A stretch of 64,000 nt of DNA, taken from Anisus vortex (taxonomy: Eukaryota; Mollusca; Gastropoda; Planorbidae). Positions 1-11,160 of this stretch are shown here, piece by piece. Where the stretch lies: assembly GCA_949126835.1 (NCBI GenBank), contig OX421505.1, positions 6,206,587 through 6,270,586 on the forward strand, given 5' to 3'. Under the pieces are notes generated by a model that ran no database searches, was not told where the DNA came from, and saw only the letters and a list, made by a program, of their open reading frames with translations. Position numbers and translations under genes: made by a program. Position 1 is the stretch's first letter, and each line of letters starts with the position of its first letter.

Positions 1-1576
1 CATACCTTGAACATATATCAATCAATGTAAGAATATATCTATGTCCTCTGTTAGACATAATGGGCATCAAACCAATGATATCTATGGCTACCTTCTGAAA
101 TGGTCTAGTTGCAGTCACTCCTTTTTGTATTGGTGCTTTGGTAAAGTTACTTCCAGATCCTTTCATCTGACACACTTTGCATTGTTTAACAAATCTTTTC
201 ACATCTTTTGACATTTTAGGCCAAAAGTAATGTTGTATTATTCTGTTTTTGGTTTTACCAACTCCCATATGACCAGCCAATGGTATAGAATGAGCATTAG
301 TCATTATTTCTGTTCTATATTTATATGGTACAACTATTTGTTCCACTTGTCTGCCATTTATGAGTATCTCTCTGACTAATAGTTGTGTATCATTTTTCAC
401 TTTGCATACACTATTTTTATTAGTATTTCCTTTCTCTGTAGATTTGAATAGTCTATTCAATGTAGTATCCTCTCTTTGTTCCTTTTTGAATTTTTCCAAA
501 TTAAAGTTTTCATTCAGTAATGATTCACTATCAACTGATGTGTCTTTTTCATTATTCACCATTGTCTGACTTTCTTCAGTATTGCTTATTTTACATTCAT
601 TAATCACATTACATTGTGCTTGCTTATTATTAAATTCCCATGTTTCTATTTCCTCTCTAGTACATTCTTTAACTGATTCAACATTTCCAATAATTAAATC
701 AATTGGTGCATCATTTATAACATGAGCCAGTACTCTACCTGTAATATATGGTGTCCTAATATCAATGTAGGCTAACCTCAATTTAATCACTCTTCCATCA
801 AATGATGTACAATCTGCTACCTCATCAGTATATTGATTTGACTGAACATATTTGCTGTTTATTGCAATGACAGAGGCTCCTGTGTCACGAACTGCGAAAA
901 CTGGTATTAATCCCACATATCCTGGAAAAAACTTTATTCCTTTGCTTCTTGATAACACAGCTCCACAATGATTCCTGTTCTGATTAAATCTGGAGTTGTG
1001 ATCTCTTTGTTGTGTATATCCCTGAGATCTATTATTATTATTATTGTTTCCAGCAGAACTTGACCTTCTGAAGCAATTTCTTGCTATATGTCCTTTCTTT
1101 TTACATATAAAACATGTCAATGTGTTATCTCTCTTATCTTTACAATCCTTAGTAACATGGTTATTTCTTCCACAATTACCACACTTCATCTTACTCCTTA
1201 ATAATTGTCTTCCTCTTTGAAAATTATCATTGCCTTTAGCAAAGCATATTATATCCTGGTAATCCTCTCCTTTAGAAGTAGGTGCCATGGGATGAGCTAA
1301 TTTATAGTTCCTAATCAAGTCAACTATTTCCTCTATAGTCTTGGGAGATCTCTCCTGAATGAATGCTTTGAGAGTGTTATCAAGTGAATATATTGCCTTA
1401 TCTCTAATAATAAAATTCTTCAGTTCCTCAAATGATTTTTCTATTTTAGCACATTTTAACCATTTGTCCATAGCACTTGTCAATGAGTCAAAATAACTTT
1501 TTGGATCTTCTTCCTTTGATAAAGTCATTTCAAAAAAAATTCTTTCTATAAGCCTCCTCTGTACTTCCAAAATGTC
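1..1576 (-). CDS. Gag C-terminus / protease / integrase N-terminus (partial open frame)
   Basis: This frame has no stop from 1576 down to base 1 and runs off the window edge. In order it holds the end of the gag capsid-like region, two CCHC zinc knuckles (C-x2-C-x4-H-x4-C) at about 1090-1190, an Asn-rich linker, the aspartic protease active site DTGA at about 870-880, a linker of about 130 residues, and the integrase HHCC zinc finger at about 180-300. The first catalytic Asp of the integrase core is at 80-82. The gag start is in another frame (1530-2186), and the frames meet at a run of eight T (minus strand, about 1530). Either a +1 shift or a one-base assembly error would join them; since the break is inside gag, an error or mutation seems likelier than programmed frameshifting. 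Confidence 0.9.
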
Positions 1577-2186
1577 TTAACAATTGTTCCTTGACAGATG
1601 CATAATCTGATTGTTCCATACAAATTTTTGATGGAATATCTCCTGTAAAGGATTTTCCCAGTAGTCCAGACCAATAACATGGTGAAAAATTTTGTCTCTC
1701 CATTTCCATTTCAAATTTTTTTAGAAATGTATCAATAGAACCATCCTTTTCATTAAATAATTGGAAAGTAAATCTGCACATGTTATTTCTAATAGCCATT
1801 TCCTGGTCAACAACAGGTCTAGTGACTTCAATGTTTACATTTGCACTATTATTCTTAGCCTCTAATTCTAACTTTTTAAACTCTATCTCTAATCTCTTTA
1901 ATTCCATCTCATCAGCTCTAGCTTTTTCAATTTGTTTTAATCTCTCTAGCTCTATCTCATCAGCTCTAGCTTTTTCAATTTGTTTTAATCTCTCTAGCTC
2001 TATCTCATCAGCTCTAGCTTTTTCTTTAGCCCTTTCTTCTCTTTCATTATTTTTTTCTTTAGCTTCTAAATACTCTCTCCATTTTCTCTCCACCCACTCA
2101 TCCAACTCTTTACCAGTATATCCCAACTCCTTACCATAATTTATGTACAGCGCATATGTCTCCATTGAGGGACACTCCATTTTCAA
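1530..2186 (-). CDS. Gag polyprotein N-terminal part
   Basis: 218 residues from the first ATG after the leader; a second Met at residue 3 is an alternative start. Residues about 30-115 are strongly charged and predicted by eye to form a coiled coil. They include a 16-residue unit (KARADEIELERLKQIE) repeated from residue 56, nearly exactly in the second copy and with drift in the third, matching a 48-bp tandem repeat in the DNA at about 1905-2025. Residues about 125-215 resemble a retrotransposon capsid region (MCRFTFQLF, LRHF). The frame stops at TGA right after an eight-T run; the next frame continues in sense to the zinc knuckles. Role: structural protein packaging the element RNA into particles. 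Confidence 0.85.
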   Translation of the reverse strand: MKMECPSMETYALYINYGKELGYTGKELDEWVERKWREYLEAKEKNNEREERAKEKARADEIELERLKQIEKARADEIELERLKQIEKARADEMELKRLEIEFKKLELEAKNNSANVNIEVTRPVVDQEMAIRNNMCRFTFQLFNEKDGSIDTFLKKFEMEMERQNFSPCYWSGLLGKSFTGDIPSKICMEQSDYASVKEQLLRHFGSTEEAYRKNFF

Positions 2187-3326
2187 TTAATATATATAAC
2201 TACAACAAACTAATATAATTTAAAATGTAATCAATATTACAATATGCATAAAATAAATATCAATATAATAATCAATATATATATAAAAATAAGAACACCA
2301 CAGATAGTAGATGAGACTCAAGATTCACAAAAAATTTACTATGACAAATATATAAACAATATGATAACACTGTGCATACAAGACTATACAATCTAACATA
2401 TATTATGTAATATACACTTATGAAAAGTCTTTTTCAACTAACCTGACTTACAGGGACTTTTCAATAAGTGTATACACAAAATTCCTAAAAGAAACTAATA
2501 CATGCCAGTGATTTCACAAGAAAAATCTAGGCATATACTATACTACAACATAACGTATACACCAGTTTACTTATCTTAAAAAACGCGTTCCTTTTCCTTC
2601 CGTCTCCGAATCCGAGGTTCCAAACTCGAAATGATCCTCCACCACACAGGTTATTTCAGCCCAAAGTCTTCGTGTGTTCGTTAATTCATAATAATTACAA
2701 TCCTTTCACTTTGTTGCAGTTTCTTTTTACTTCCAATTTCACTTGACTTCTGCTACTGTACTGAACTGACTTCTAGTTCTGTGACTATTCTGAAGTATTC
2801 TTCTTTTCTCGAACCATTTACTAGTTCTACGGAGATTCTCTTTTAATCTCTTCACTTGACAAACTTAGCTTGTCCTATTAAACACAGCTTTACTATTGTT
2901 TCAATAATTGTTACCACTTTCGATACTTTTAAAATGTATCCGAGACGCCTTTCAACTTCCAGTGGCCTTTTTAACCGACTTGCTTGGTAACATACATAAA
3001 CTTTCGTTTCTATCTTCATGTACACCGTTATGTACTGGTAGCGCTTAATTCCAAGAACGTGCTAGGCTATACTGTTAAACCGTCAAATTTTCTTTCTCGT
3101 CGATATTTCTTGACATTGAATTTTAGTCTTCTTTTAGTCGTAAGAAACGTTCATTTGCGGTATTCTTTAAGCTGTGCTTCACAATATATTGTAGGCTTTC
3201 TTTCAAATTGATTTTCAATAATATTCACCTTGATTCTCCTTCAACATTCTCCGTTGATTTTCAATATTCCACATTGGGCTTCCGAATTCACCTTGAGCTT
3301 CCGAATTTTAGTTGGGCGCCAAATAA
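2187..3326 (-). other. Leader between 5' LTR and gag
   Basis: About 1.1 kb with no long open frame on the element strand. It begins with the primer binding site and ends just before the gag ATG. A long leader could hold packaging or translation signals, but I see no specific structure. A 75-codon frame on the opposite strand (2984-3211) shows no recognisable motif and is probably chance. Confidence 0.7.
3311..3321 (-). promoter_or_regulatory. Primer binding site
   Basis: On the minus strand TGGCGCCCAAC lies 5 nt downstream of the LTR end. It is complementary to a tRNA 3' end finishing GTTGGGCGCCA, which fits a lysine tRNA of the Lys1,2 type. Position and sequence are typical of a retrotransposon PBS. 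Confidence 0.88.
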
Positions 3327-3690
3327 TGTGACCGTTATTTTGTAATTACTATGTTAACAACTCTCAGGGAGATCACATTATATATTAATAATCAATGAAC
3401 AAACTGCCGGCTTTTAGTAGAAATGAGAACTCAATATTTAATGCAATTTATGTACAAGATGAATTCAAATACATCACAGTTTATATAGCCTAGTCTAAAA
3501 CACGTCCAGCCACTACCAAATTCTAAGGTCGTCTGTCTTTATCTTCAAATGTACGCTACGTTCAATCTAACTCCCACGTCATTGTTTTTATCGTAAAACG
3601 TCACTCGTTTATTCTGTACATTAACACCGGGTTAGAGATTATACAAATTATGTCCCCCTAAAACAACTATATATATTTTAAATCATCACA
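3327..3690 (-). repeat. 5' LTR (364 bp)
   Basis: Read on the minus strand it starts TGTGATGATT and ends ACGGTCACA, giving 5-bp inverted ends. It is identical by eye over all 364 bases to 60166-60529. The outer flank is ccatt (3691-3695), the same five bases that precede the other LTR (60161-60165). Confidence 0.97.
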
Positions 3691-4424
3691 CCATTTTTAT
3701 CATGTTCATAGACCTGACTAAGGCATTTACAAATAATTCATCAAAATACATAATGTAAGCTCAGAGCGTATTTCTCATATAACTAATACGACATGTATCT
3801 ATTGTAAGAACAAAACAGGGTCAAAAACATGTTTAACAAAGATAATTATTAAAATAATGTGATTTTAAGTTCTTTTTTTATTAAAGTGGCAATAACAGAT
3901 CACATAAACAAGTTTTAAATATAAATATTTAAAAAAAATTGAGTTTGCTTTTACTACTACAATTCTATTGATTTATCACACTATGTATATAATATAGCTC
4001 AATGCCATATAGTGCACTTATCAAAATGTATAAGTCCGCATTTTTAACTGCAATTTAATTGCTTGAGGACTCCATAAATATATATAGCTCAGTGGACAAT
4101 CCAGGCAGCCTTTCTGCTACTTAATATTTATTTAATTCTCAGTGTGATTGAGAATTCTAAAAAAAAGTTCTGACATTTTTATTAAAAGATATAGAATATT
4201 GATTACAACAGAAGGGATACCTAGTAATCATACTACTTGGGTAGTTAATAAAATGTTTCAAAGTGTACATATAAATTATTTAGTCAAATAATATTTATAT
4301 AATTTTATTTTTCACAGTTTAATCCTTTTAAATAATTGCCCGTTATTTATTACTTTGTATTATAAAAAAATGAAAGAAACGTGTTATTAATAATAACCTA
4401 ATGAAAACAGTTTGATTATCTCCC
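3691..4424 (+). repeat. Composite repeat, module A (copy 1)
   Basis: Begins with the last bases of an RTE-like RT stub (ttcatagacctgactaagg), then AT-rich DNA with landmarks repeated across the window: cataatgtaagctcagagcg, the imperfect palindrome ending gattgagaattc (about 4140) and actacttgggtagttaat (about 4230). Same orientation as all other A copies. Non-coding. Confidence 0.85.
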
Positions 4425-4470
4425 TCAGCCGAGAGTCATAATTGCCGATGTCTGTTCCAGACCTGACACC

Positions 4471-4540
<70 letters not shown>

Positions 4541-4544
4541 GATA

Positions 4545-4588
<44 letters not shown>

Positions 4589-4596
4589 AATGATAG
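4425..4596 (+). repeat. RTE-like LINE 3' terminus with (GAT)n tail
   Basis: The segment gccgatgtctgttccagacc followed by (GAT)n/(GATAAT)n to about 4594 matches the 3' ends at 11100-11152 and 28980-29027. There the preceding bases encode the LINE C-terminus. The repeat produces low-complexity Asp, Met or Ile frames that are not genes. Confidence 0.8.
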
Positions 4597-5940
4597 CTGT
4601 CCTAATATGTCCTGTCCTTTTTATGCTAATTGTTTGTATTATTTTCAATTATACATCTTCTATACGGGCAATCATTTATGGTTATTATAGCCATTATGTC
4701 AGACTGCAAGAGAGCAAAGGCGAAGAATAGCCATTATCACTATTGTCACTATTGTGTTTGTTATCAAAAAGGCTAATCGAACGTAATTACAGTTAGCCGT
4801 AATTTCATAAGTGCTAAACACTTGTTGTTTACCTAGGATAATTAAAGTGTTTTCTTTTAGCATTAGTTTTTTGTTGTTTATGTAGGTAATGAATGAAAAC
4901 AAATGCATGGAAACTATATCAATTGTAACTTATGTCTGAAGTAATTTTATTCACATTACTTGACATCTGTGTGGATGTCATGACTTGTTACAGTTTATAG
5001 TCTTTCCCAGGTGACTGCGGTCAGAAAGAAGTAATTAGAAGGGAAATTATAGACAACCACGCTTATAGCAAAATGTCAAGTCAAAAATGAAACCATTGGA
5101 TTTGCGTTAGACGCAAAAAACTTCTATATTAATATAGATCCTGTAACATATAAGATAAATTGACCATTAAATGAAATAAAGAATCCAGATAAATATAGTC
5201 TAGTGTTGTTGTTTTTTATAAATCTTTTACATGCATTTTTATACAATATACATTTTTTTTCTTCTATTTTTAATCAAACTTTTTGAATTCACCTCTCGAC
5301 TATTTAAGTCTGTGTTTGCAGTTGAACAAACATTAAGTAGGCCTACTTTGTTTGTGTATGGGGCAGGGTGGCCGAGTGAATCCACTAGTATGTCGTGACC
5401 ACAAAAACTGGTGAATGCTGCTTCATCGGCACTATTATCAATTTTGTCGGACGGGTATTTTTCTTGACATTTTAAATAAATAGCATTCACTTTGTATAAA
5501 AAGAGGCCATAAGAGTTATAATGATGAAGACAAAAAGTATGGTCTCTGGACGAGGCATTCATGAATGGACTTTACAATAATATGTTTTACAGTATATTGG
5601 ACGAAAGTGATATTTGACGATGGTCGAAGAATGCATGCAAGTATTACAGCCACAGTCCACGATAAACCATACATTAATTACATTCAGGGCCTGACTTTGA
5701 ACCGTTGAGGCCCATATGGTATTACGGTTCTCTAGCGTACAGACGGTCCGGAGGCCCAGTTCGGGGTTGAAAGGCCAGAATAGGTGTCAAACATTAGATG
5801 CGGGAAAATTTAAAACCACTGGACATTGTCCTGGACTCACAATTTCTTAGTTTGCTTTTGCCACCGAAACTTGCAAACTCTGACCTACCGGATCAAATTG
5901 CGCAATTGTAGGAATGGTGCAGAGAACAACAGAAACCCCT
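4597..5940 (+). repeat. Composite repeat, module E (copy 1) with SINE-body fragment
   Basis: Non-coding block with landmarks shared by other E copies: ggatttgcgttagacgcaa (5097), a SINE-body piece at 5380-5500 (actagtatgtcgtgaccaca and ggacgggta), attacagccac...gataaacc (about 5640) and ccgttgaggcccatatgg (about 5702). It runs straight into the next module A at about 5940. The 107-codon minus frame over the SINE piece is not supported as a gene. Confidence 0.8.
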
Positions 5941-6556
5941 TTTTAATGGTTTCATAGACCTGACTAAGTCACTTAAAAATAATTCATCAAATTCATAATG
6001 TAAGCTCAGAGAGCTTTTCACATATAACTAATAAGACATGCATATAATGTAATATTAAAACAAGGGTCAAAAAAATTATTAGTAAAGGTAAATTATTAAA
6101 TAATGTGATTTTGAGGTTATGTTTTTTAATGTAACAATAAAAGAGCACATAAACAAGTTTAAAAAAAGTAAAAAAAATATATATATAAACTCTGCATTTT
6201 CTATTACAATTGGATTGATTCATCACCTCATGTATACATATATAGCTCAGTACCATAAAATGCACTTATCTAATTGTAAAGGTCCGGTATTTTCTACTAC
6301 AATGTAATTGCTTAATTACTCAATATATATATATATGTATCTCAGTGGTCCATCCTAGCAGCCTTACTGCATTATAAAATTGATTTGATTCTCAATGTGA
6401 TTGAGAATTCTAAAAAATAGCTTTATAAGTCATAGCCGATACTGTGCGTATAATTAAACGGATTGGATATCTTGTCATCATACTACTTGGGTAGATAATG
6501 TAGTGTTTACAAGTGTACATTTAAATTATTTTGTCATAAAATCAATCTATATAATT
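5941..6556 (+). repeat. Composite repeat, module A (copy 2, first part)
   Basis: Same landmarks and orientation as 3691-4424 (RT-stub end, gattgagaattct at about 6400, actacttgggtag at about 6480). Interrupted at about 6556 by inserted DNA; module A resumes at about 7683 with caattttcaac. Confidence 0.85.
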
Positions 6557-7135
6557 ACCGTGAGTTTGTTGATATGTTTGTTTATATATATATATATCAA
6601 TTCAATATATATAATTACAGTGAGTTTGTTTGTTTATATAATTATATATATATGGTTGTCCCCTATAGGCGCGTAAGCCGTTTGACTATTAAGGCCAAAA
6701 AATAAATTTATAAATTGGAAACGTCCTCCGATAAAGAATTTTATTTTATGACTTATAATCATGAATGTGTTAATTTTATAAATCAAAAAAAGTATATCCA
6801 GCTATACAAATAAAATAATATAACCGTACATAGCAAATGGCCGTTTCCGTTTATTTACTATATTGAACGCGAGATACACTATGTTTAATGCGAGGTTCTT
6901 TTAAAGTTTTCCCAATTCTGCTGTTGTTTTGTAATGTGGCGAGACCTTTTTTAAAAGTTACGCACCGCAATTTGGCTTGGAGAGTTTGAATGGTGTACTT
7001 TAAAACTTTTGTATTTGTGTTTTTTGTTCTTTTAGATAGTATATTATTGTTAATTTAATATTATTAATAACAAGCTATGTCAACACAACTGTTCGCTACA
7101 TTTTAATATATAATTAAAATTATCTTAAAAAAACC
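6557..7135 (+). repeat. Interspersed repeat of the accgtgagtttg family
   Basis: Begins accgtgagtttgtt and carries ataggcgcgtaagccgttt. Related copies start at about 46732 and 53104. It lies inside module A copy 2. No coding potential and no clear terminal repeats, so its class is unknown. Confidence 0.55.
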
Positions 7136-7545
7136 GGACGAGCCTTTCGGCTCTTGTGTCCAGGGCGTAACGCTTAGGATTGAGCAATCTCTGTCCGGGC
7201 TCCAGCCACCAAACGACACGCCGAAGGCCGTGTAACAGGGAAGGTTTCCGCTGCCCAGCGATCGTTCACTACGGTTCCCCTAAAGATTATTATCGTGGTG
7301 GCTCGCCAGTAAACCTGCACTGTCACCAAGTAGCACAAATCCTATACTATAGGTACATGCATCAAGCACGGGGTGTTTCTCGAGACGGGATTGCATCGTC
7401 CATTGTTTCCTCCCCACCGAGACCAGTGACCTCTCGGCAGTGTAATGGATCTCGGACCCGCTGCGGGGGCTGTACCCCATGCGTTCGCCCGCCGGTGTAT
7501 TTTTAATGGGAATGTATCGGCGGTTTACACACTACGCCAGTCAAA
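7136..7545 (+). other. GC-rich island, unidentified
   Basis: About 400 bases much richer in G+C than the surroundings, starting with a small hairpin (gagcctttcggctc). It has overlapping open frames of 108 (+) and 66 (-) codons, neither with a motif I know. It sits in the insertion that splits module A copy 2. Could be a gene or transposon fragment carried by the insertion. Confidence 0.35.
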
Positions 7546-8455
7546 AACAAAAACTAAATACCGAAAAGAAACGTTTTCACTCCAGTTTTTATTGTAATAT
7601 TGTCTTTTGTCTTACTCTCTTAACAAAGCCTATTGCAGTCATTCTTTTCTCCGTCATTTTGATGGGCATAACCACTAGTATTATACAATTTTCAACTTTT
7701 TTTCGTAGTTTGATCCCTTTATAGCTTAAAGTTGCAAGCCATTTATTATTTTATATTTCGAAAAAAATGAAATCAACTTAAAAAAAATTGTTAGTAATAT
7801 TGACCTAAAAAAAAACGGTTTTATTATCTCCCTTTCGTTTAATGTATATTTCCTAATGTGTTTCTATCTATGTTCAAGTGCTAGTGACCTCTTTGTCGCC
7901 TTAAAAAAGCTTTCACGTGCGATACAATCTCCTCAACCATAACCAAGCACCTGAAAGTAGACTAAATGCCTAGCAGTTAAGAATAGCAGACGACTTTCCT
8001 AAGCAGCTTCCTTCCAGATTTATCCGCAAATTGGCACTTTTTGATGCTAAGTTAAGTATTTGAATTTATTATATTTAACTTGCTGCATTTTAAAATCGTC
8101 CATATCCCTCCTATTGAAACAGTGGCGTAGCTAGGGAAGGGTGAGGGGGGTCCAAATTCGAAAGTCTCCACCGGGCCCTTACTTGAGAGGGGGGGGGGGC
8201 AAAGGCGTATCCGAATTGTGTTTTTCTCATTTCATAATGTCGAATGTCAATATGCAGGACCCCTTAAGAGGCCAAGCTCCCCCCCCACCCCACCCCGGCC
8301 CCCAAATCCATAGCAACGGCACTGAATTGAAAAGAGATCCAGATTTAAGTAGATGGTAGCAATATTAAGCAAATCAGGATCGATGAGATGAATGATTTGA
8401 ATATCTAGTCTTTGGTTTAAAAAAAAAACCGCTTTTAATGTAACAGAATGTACTT
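7546..8455 (+). repeat. Composite repeat, end of module A and module B (copy 2)
   Basis: Module A resumes near 7683 and passes into B: tgacctctttgtcg (about 7885), gacgactttcctaagcagct (about 7990), ccgcaaattggcactttttg (about 8022) and ttatgaaaaggctcgtctat just before the microsatellite. The same series occurs at about 13396, 20980, 33865, 48010 and 54740, always on the plus strand. Confidence 0.85.
8121..8325. mobile_element. Small TIR element (MITE) with G-rich and C-rich arms
   Basis: Starts cagtggcgtagctagg and ends tagcaacggcactg, which are imperfect inverted repeats. The arms are poly-G (about 8191) and poly-C (about 8280), so the element can fold back. It interrupts module B, which is continuous in other copies. 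Superfamily not determined. Confidence 0.6.
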
Positions 8456-8844
8456 ATGAAAAGGCTCGTCTATCCATCTATCTATTTATTTATCTATCTA
8501 TCAATCTATCAATCTATCTATCCGTCTATCCGTCTGTCCGTCTGTCCGTCTGTCCGTCTATCTGTCTATATGTCTATCTGTCTATCTGTCCGTCTGTCCG
8601 TCCGTCCGTTCATCTGTCGATCTGTCTATTCGTCTGTCCGTCTGTCCGTCTGTCCGTCTATCTGTCTATCTGTCTATCTGTCTATCTGTCTATCTGTCTA
8701 TCTGTCTATCTGTCTATCTGTCTATCTGTCTATCTGTCTATCTGTCTATCTGTCTATCTGTCTATCTGTCTATCTGTCTATCTGTCTATCTGTCTATCTG
8801 TCTATCTGTCTATCTGTCTATCTGTCTATCTGTCTGTCTGTCTA

Positions 8845-8891
<47 letters not shown>

Positions 8892-9053
8892 GTCTATCTG
8901 TCTATCTGTCTATCTGTCTATCTGTCTATCTGTCTATCTGTCTATCTGTCTAACTGTCTATCTGTCTATCTGTCTATCTGTCTATCTGTCTATCTGTCTA
9001 TCTGTCTTTCTGTCTATCTGTCTATCTGTCTATCTGTCTATCTTTCTATATGC
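8456..9053. repeat. (GTCTATCT)n microsatellite
   Basis: About 600 bp, first degenerate TATC/CCGT tetramers, then a regular 8-bp unit GTCTATCT with a GTCT-only patch near 8830-8885. The long Leu/Ser/Tyr/Cys frames over it are artefacts of the repeat. The same site in other composite copies carries shorter tracts (13660, 34110, 43436, 54990), and an even longer one is at 57111. Confidence 0.95.
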
Positions 9054-9258
9054 CTTTTGTTAGGTAAGTAGTTAAAGGTTTTGAAATTGTTTTTGTGGCA
9101 AGATATTCCAGTTTCAATGCAAATCCATTCCGGTGGTCTAACAGTTTAAATGCTGTTTGAACTTGTCCTTGTAAATGCTAGTTCAACTTACTGAAATGTC
9201 ATTCAGATAAAACATCGGATTCAACAGTCAGTTCTCCTCATCTTCCACTTTATTCGTC

Positions 9259-9470
9259 TCTTATTCTATCTCTTGTTCTCTTATTCTATCTCTTGTTCTC
9301 TTATTCTATCTCTTGTTCTCTTATTCTATCTCTTGTTCTCTTATTCTATCTCTTGTTCTCTTATTCTATCTCTTGTTCTCTTATTCTATCTCTTGTTCTC
9401 TTATTCTATCTCTTGTTCTCTTATTCTATCTCTTGTTCTCTTATTCTATCTCTTGTTCTCTTATTCTATC
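9259..9470. repeat. 20-bp minisatellite
   Basis: About ten near-perfect copies of tcttgttctcttattctatc. In other module C copies this place holds a single irregular stretch, so the array expanded locally. Its three open frames are repeat artefacts. Confidence 0.95.
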
Positions 9471-9766
9471 TTCATTGTCAATGTTTTTTTATCTTCATTT
9501 CTCTATTTCTCATTTTCACTTTTTTTTTCCTTGTACCCTATTACTCAATATTATTAACACATATCTCCTTTTCTCTCTTCTTTCTCTCTCCCTCTAACTC
9601 TCTCTCTGCCTCTCTCTCCCTATCTCTGTGTGTGTCTCTCTCTCTCTTTCTATTTTTTTTCTATGAATCTCTCTTTATATCTCTCTCTCATTCTCTCTAT
9701 GTACCTATCTGTCTCTCCATCTCTTTCTTTCTTTCTCTCTTACTCTCTCTCGCTGTCTCTCTCACT

Positions 9767-9811
<45 letters not shown>

Positions 9812-9832
9812 TTCTCTCTCGTTTAAAAGCTA
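9471..9832. repeat. Polypyrimidine (CT)n tract
   Basis: Irregular CTCTCT/CTTT sequence with short GTGTGT runs. It recurs at 13850-13950, 34600-34770, 43540-43640, 56870-57030 and 58080-58340 in the matching part of module C. Confidence 0.85.
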
Positions 9833-10122
9833 ACATAAAGGAAGTACACGACTAAATAAGCCTCGGATTTAACACATATCCTTTCAGTAGCCAAACTATC
9901 AAAGAAACTGTTTCATCCTGTAGTAGTTTGTTTTGTCATCAAGCAACACCTGTATTTCTTCTTAATGAGTAACCAATCTATTCAATCAATCAAGACTGAG
10001 TTATCGACCACTGGCTATATTACAGCAGATTTACGTATTTACTCCTAATTTCCTCTAAGAAGGGGCTGAATTGCCTGTTTGTCATTGACTAGTTTAGAAA
10101 CTATACAAGTAAGTAAATTACC

Positions 10123-10356
10123 CGTCGGACCGAATTGATCCATAGGTCCGATGACGCAGCGTTCACCAGTTTCTGTGGCCACGTCATACTAGGTGATTGT
10201 GTGCCCAGCACTACGCACAGCCGCCTTTACTTACCCCAACTAAGGTCAGGTACCCATCAGAGCTGGGTAGACTCAGGGACACCCTCCAGACCCTGCACCA
10301 GGATTCTGGACCTTTGGCTCGCCAGTCGAACGCGCTGACGCTAGGCTACCGTTATT
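10123..10356 (-). mobile_element. tRNA-derived SINE
   Basis: Read on the minus strand: a tRNA-like head starting about 10350 with the degraded box region, then the body with ctctgatgggtacctgacct, cctagtatgacgtggccaca and ggtccgacgggta at the end. The body is shared with copies at 14868, 29938, 37205 and 43896. Pol III promoter boxes are degenerate here, so it is probably inactive. Confidence 0.8.
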
Positions 10357-10760
10357 GTAAAAGTTGATTCCGGCTTTAGAAATTCTCTGTTGCAGAGGTA
10401 GTCAACCTACGGCACGCGTGCCACACTTGACACGCGGAGCTATTTTCAATGTCACGCTGAAAACTCTCAGAAAGGTACTACAAGTCACTTCTTCAAGAAA
10501 CTTGAAGTGCTAAAACAGGATGATTTTAATTAAGGATGTTGGCACAAAGGGTGAATTAGAAATCTAACTTAGGCACACTATTGTCAAACGGTTGCCGGCC
10601 ATTGATCTATTGGAAGAAAACTCCAAGGAATCTTGTCACAAGTTTACTATGGCTGAACTAAGACCTTAATATCATTGGCTTAACTAAGACCTTAATATCA
10701 TTGGCTTAACTAAGACCTGAATATCATTAACTTAACTAAGACCTGAATATCATGCCTTGG

Positions 10761-11160
10761 GTAGCGAGAAAAAGCTGAACGTAGTGTCACAGGTCCCTAA
10801 AGGCATAATTAGTCCGACGGGATACTTTTTGTTTTTACTATTAAGACCACTATAAAAGCAACATTAAAAAAAAGTATATATTATATAGCTGTCCTTACAA
10901 TAAGGAACAAACAAATGATATACTTAGGAAACTTCTATGGGGAAAATGGAAAAGAAAGACTAGCTTTGTGTGGGAAGATATCTGGTAGAAGAGACAGAGG
11001 AAGATAAAGAATAACATACGTGGAAAGCCTGGACGAATGGGCAACAAACAATAGCTGTAAGCAGTAACGACTTCCTTGAAACAGCTAACAACCGAGAGAA
11101 ATGAAGAGTCATGATCGCCGATATCTGTTCCAGACCTGACATCTGATGATGATAGCTGTC
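10761..11160 (+). pseudogene. Composite repeat, module D: 3' end of an RTE-like LINE
   Basis: Starts with a SINE-body tail (ttagtccgacgggatac), then a broken reading frame whose pieces read GKERLALCGKISGRRDRGRQ and VESLDEWATNNSCKQ. This is a C-terminal pattern of RTE-like LINE ORFs downstream of RT. Ends gacatctgatgatgatag, a short GAT tail. Truncated and frame-shifted, so not functional. Paralogues: 25691-25960, 28906-29030, 59185-59300. Confidence 0.75.

Larger units (their letters stand above)
1..3690 (-). mobile_element. Gmr1-like LTR retrotransposon, 5' half
   Basis: Minus-strand element running from its 5' LTR (3690) through primer binding site, leader, gag, nucleocapsid and protease into the integrase N-terminus at base 1. 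The remainder is at 60166-64000, and the two parts share 91 identical bases (1-91 and 63910-64000). Together they would be 7,434 bp. The LTRs are identical, end TGTGA...TCACA and are flanked by ccatt on both outer sides. Seen directly: domain motifs, LTRs, PBS, duplication. Known: in most Ty3/gypsy elements integrase follows RNase H; here it precedes RT, as in Gmr1-like elements. Inferred: the two halves are one insertion. Confidence 0.93.
9054..10760 (+). repeat. Composite repeat, module C (copy 2)
   Basis: Landmarks gtttcaatgcaaatcc (9110), gctaacataaaggaagtaca (about 9829), ctattcaatcaatcaagac and gaaggggctgaattgcctgt (about 10060), then a segment with ctacggcacgcgtgccac (about 10411). Contains a 20-bp minisatellite, a CT-rich tract and a minus-strand SINE. 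Homologous copies lie at 34180-34850, 43641-44460 and 57661-58990. Confidence 0.8.

Noticed and set aside
1..91. Terminal overlap taken as a long terminal repeat or phage-type terminal redundancy
   Set aside because: The 91 bp lie in the integrase coding region of a retrotransposon, not at a natural terminus; the element's LTRs are elsewhere.
4436..4730. Poly-Asp, poly-Met and poly-Ile frames
   Set aside because: Translations of the (GAT)n tail of a LINE.
8456..8953. 165-codon frame over the microsatellite
   Set aside because: A repeat with a period of 8 bp and few stop triplets is open in all frames; the protein pattern only mirrors the repeat.
8456..9053. CRISPR-like repeat array
   Set aside because: No spacers between repeats and a eukaryotic context; simple microsatellite.
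9273..9833. Several Leu/Ser-rich membrane-like frames
   Set aside because: They come from a 20-bp minisatellite and a CT tract.
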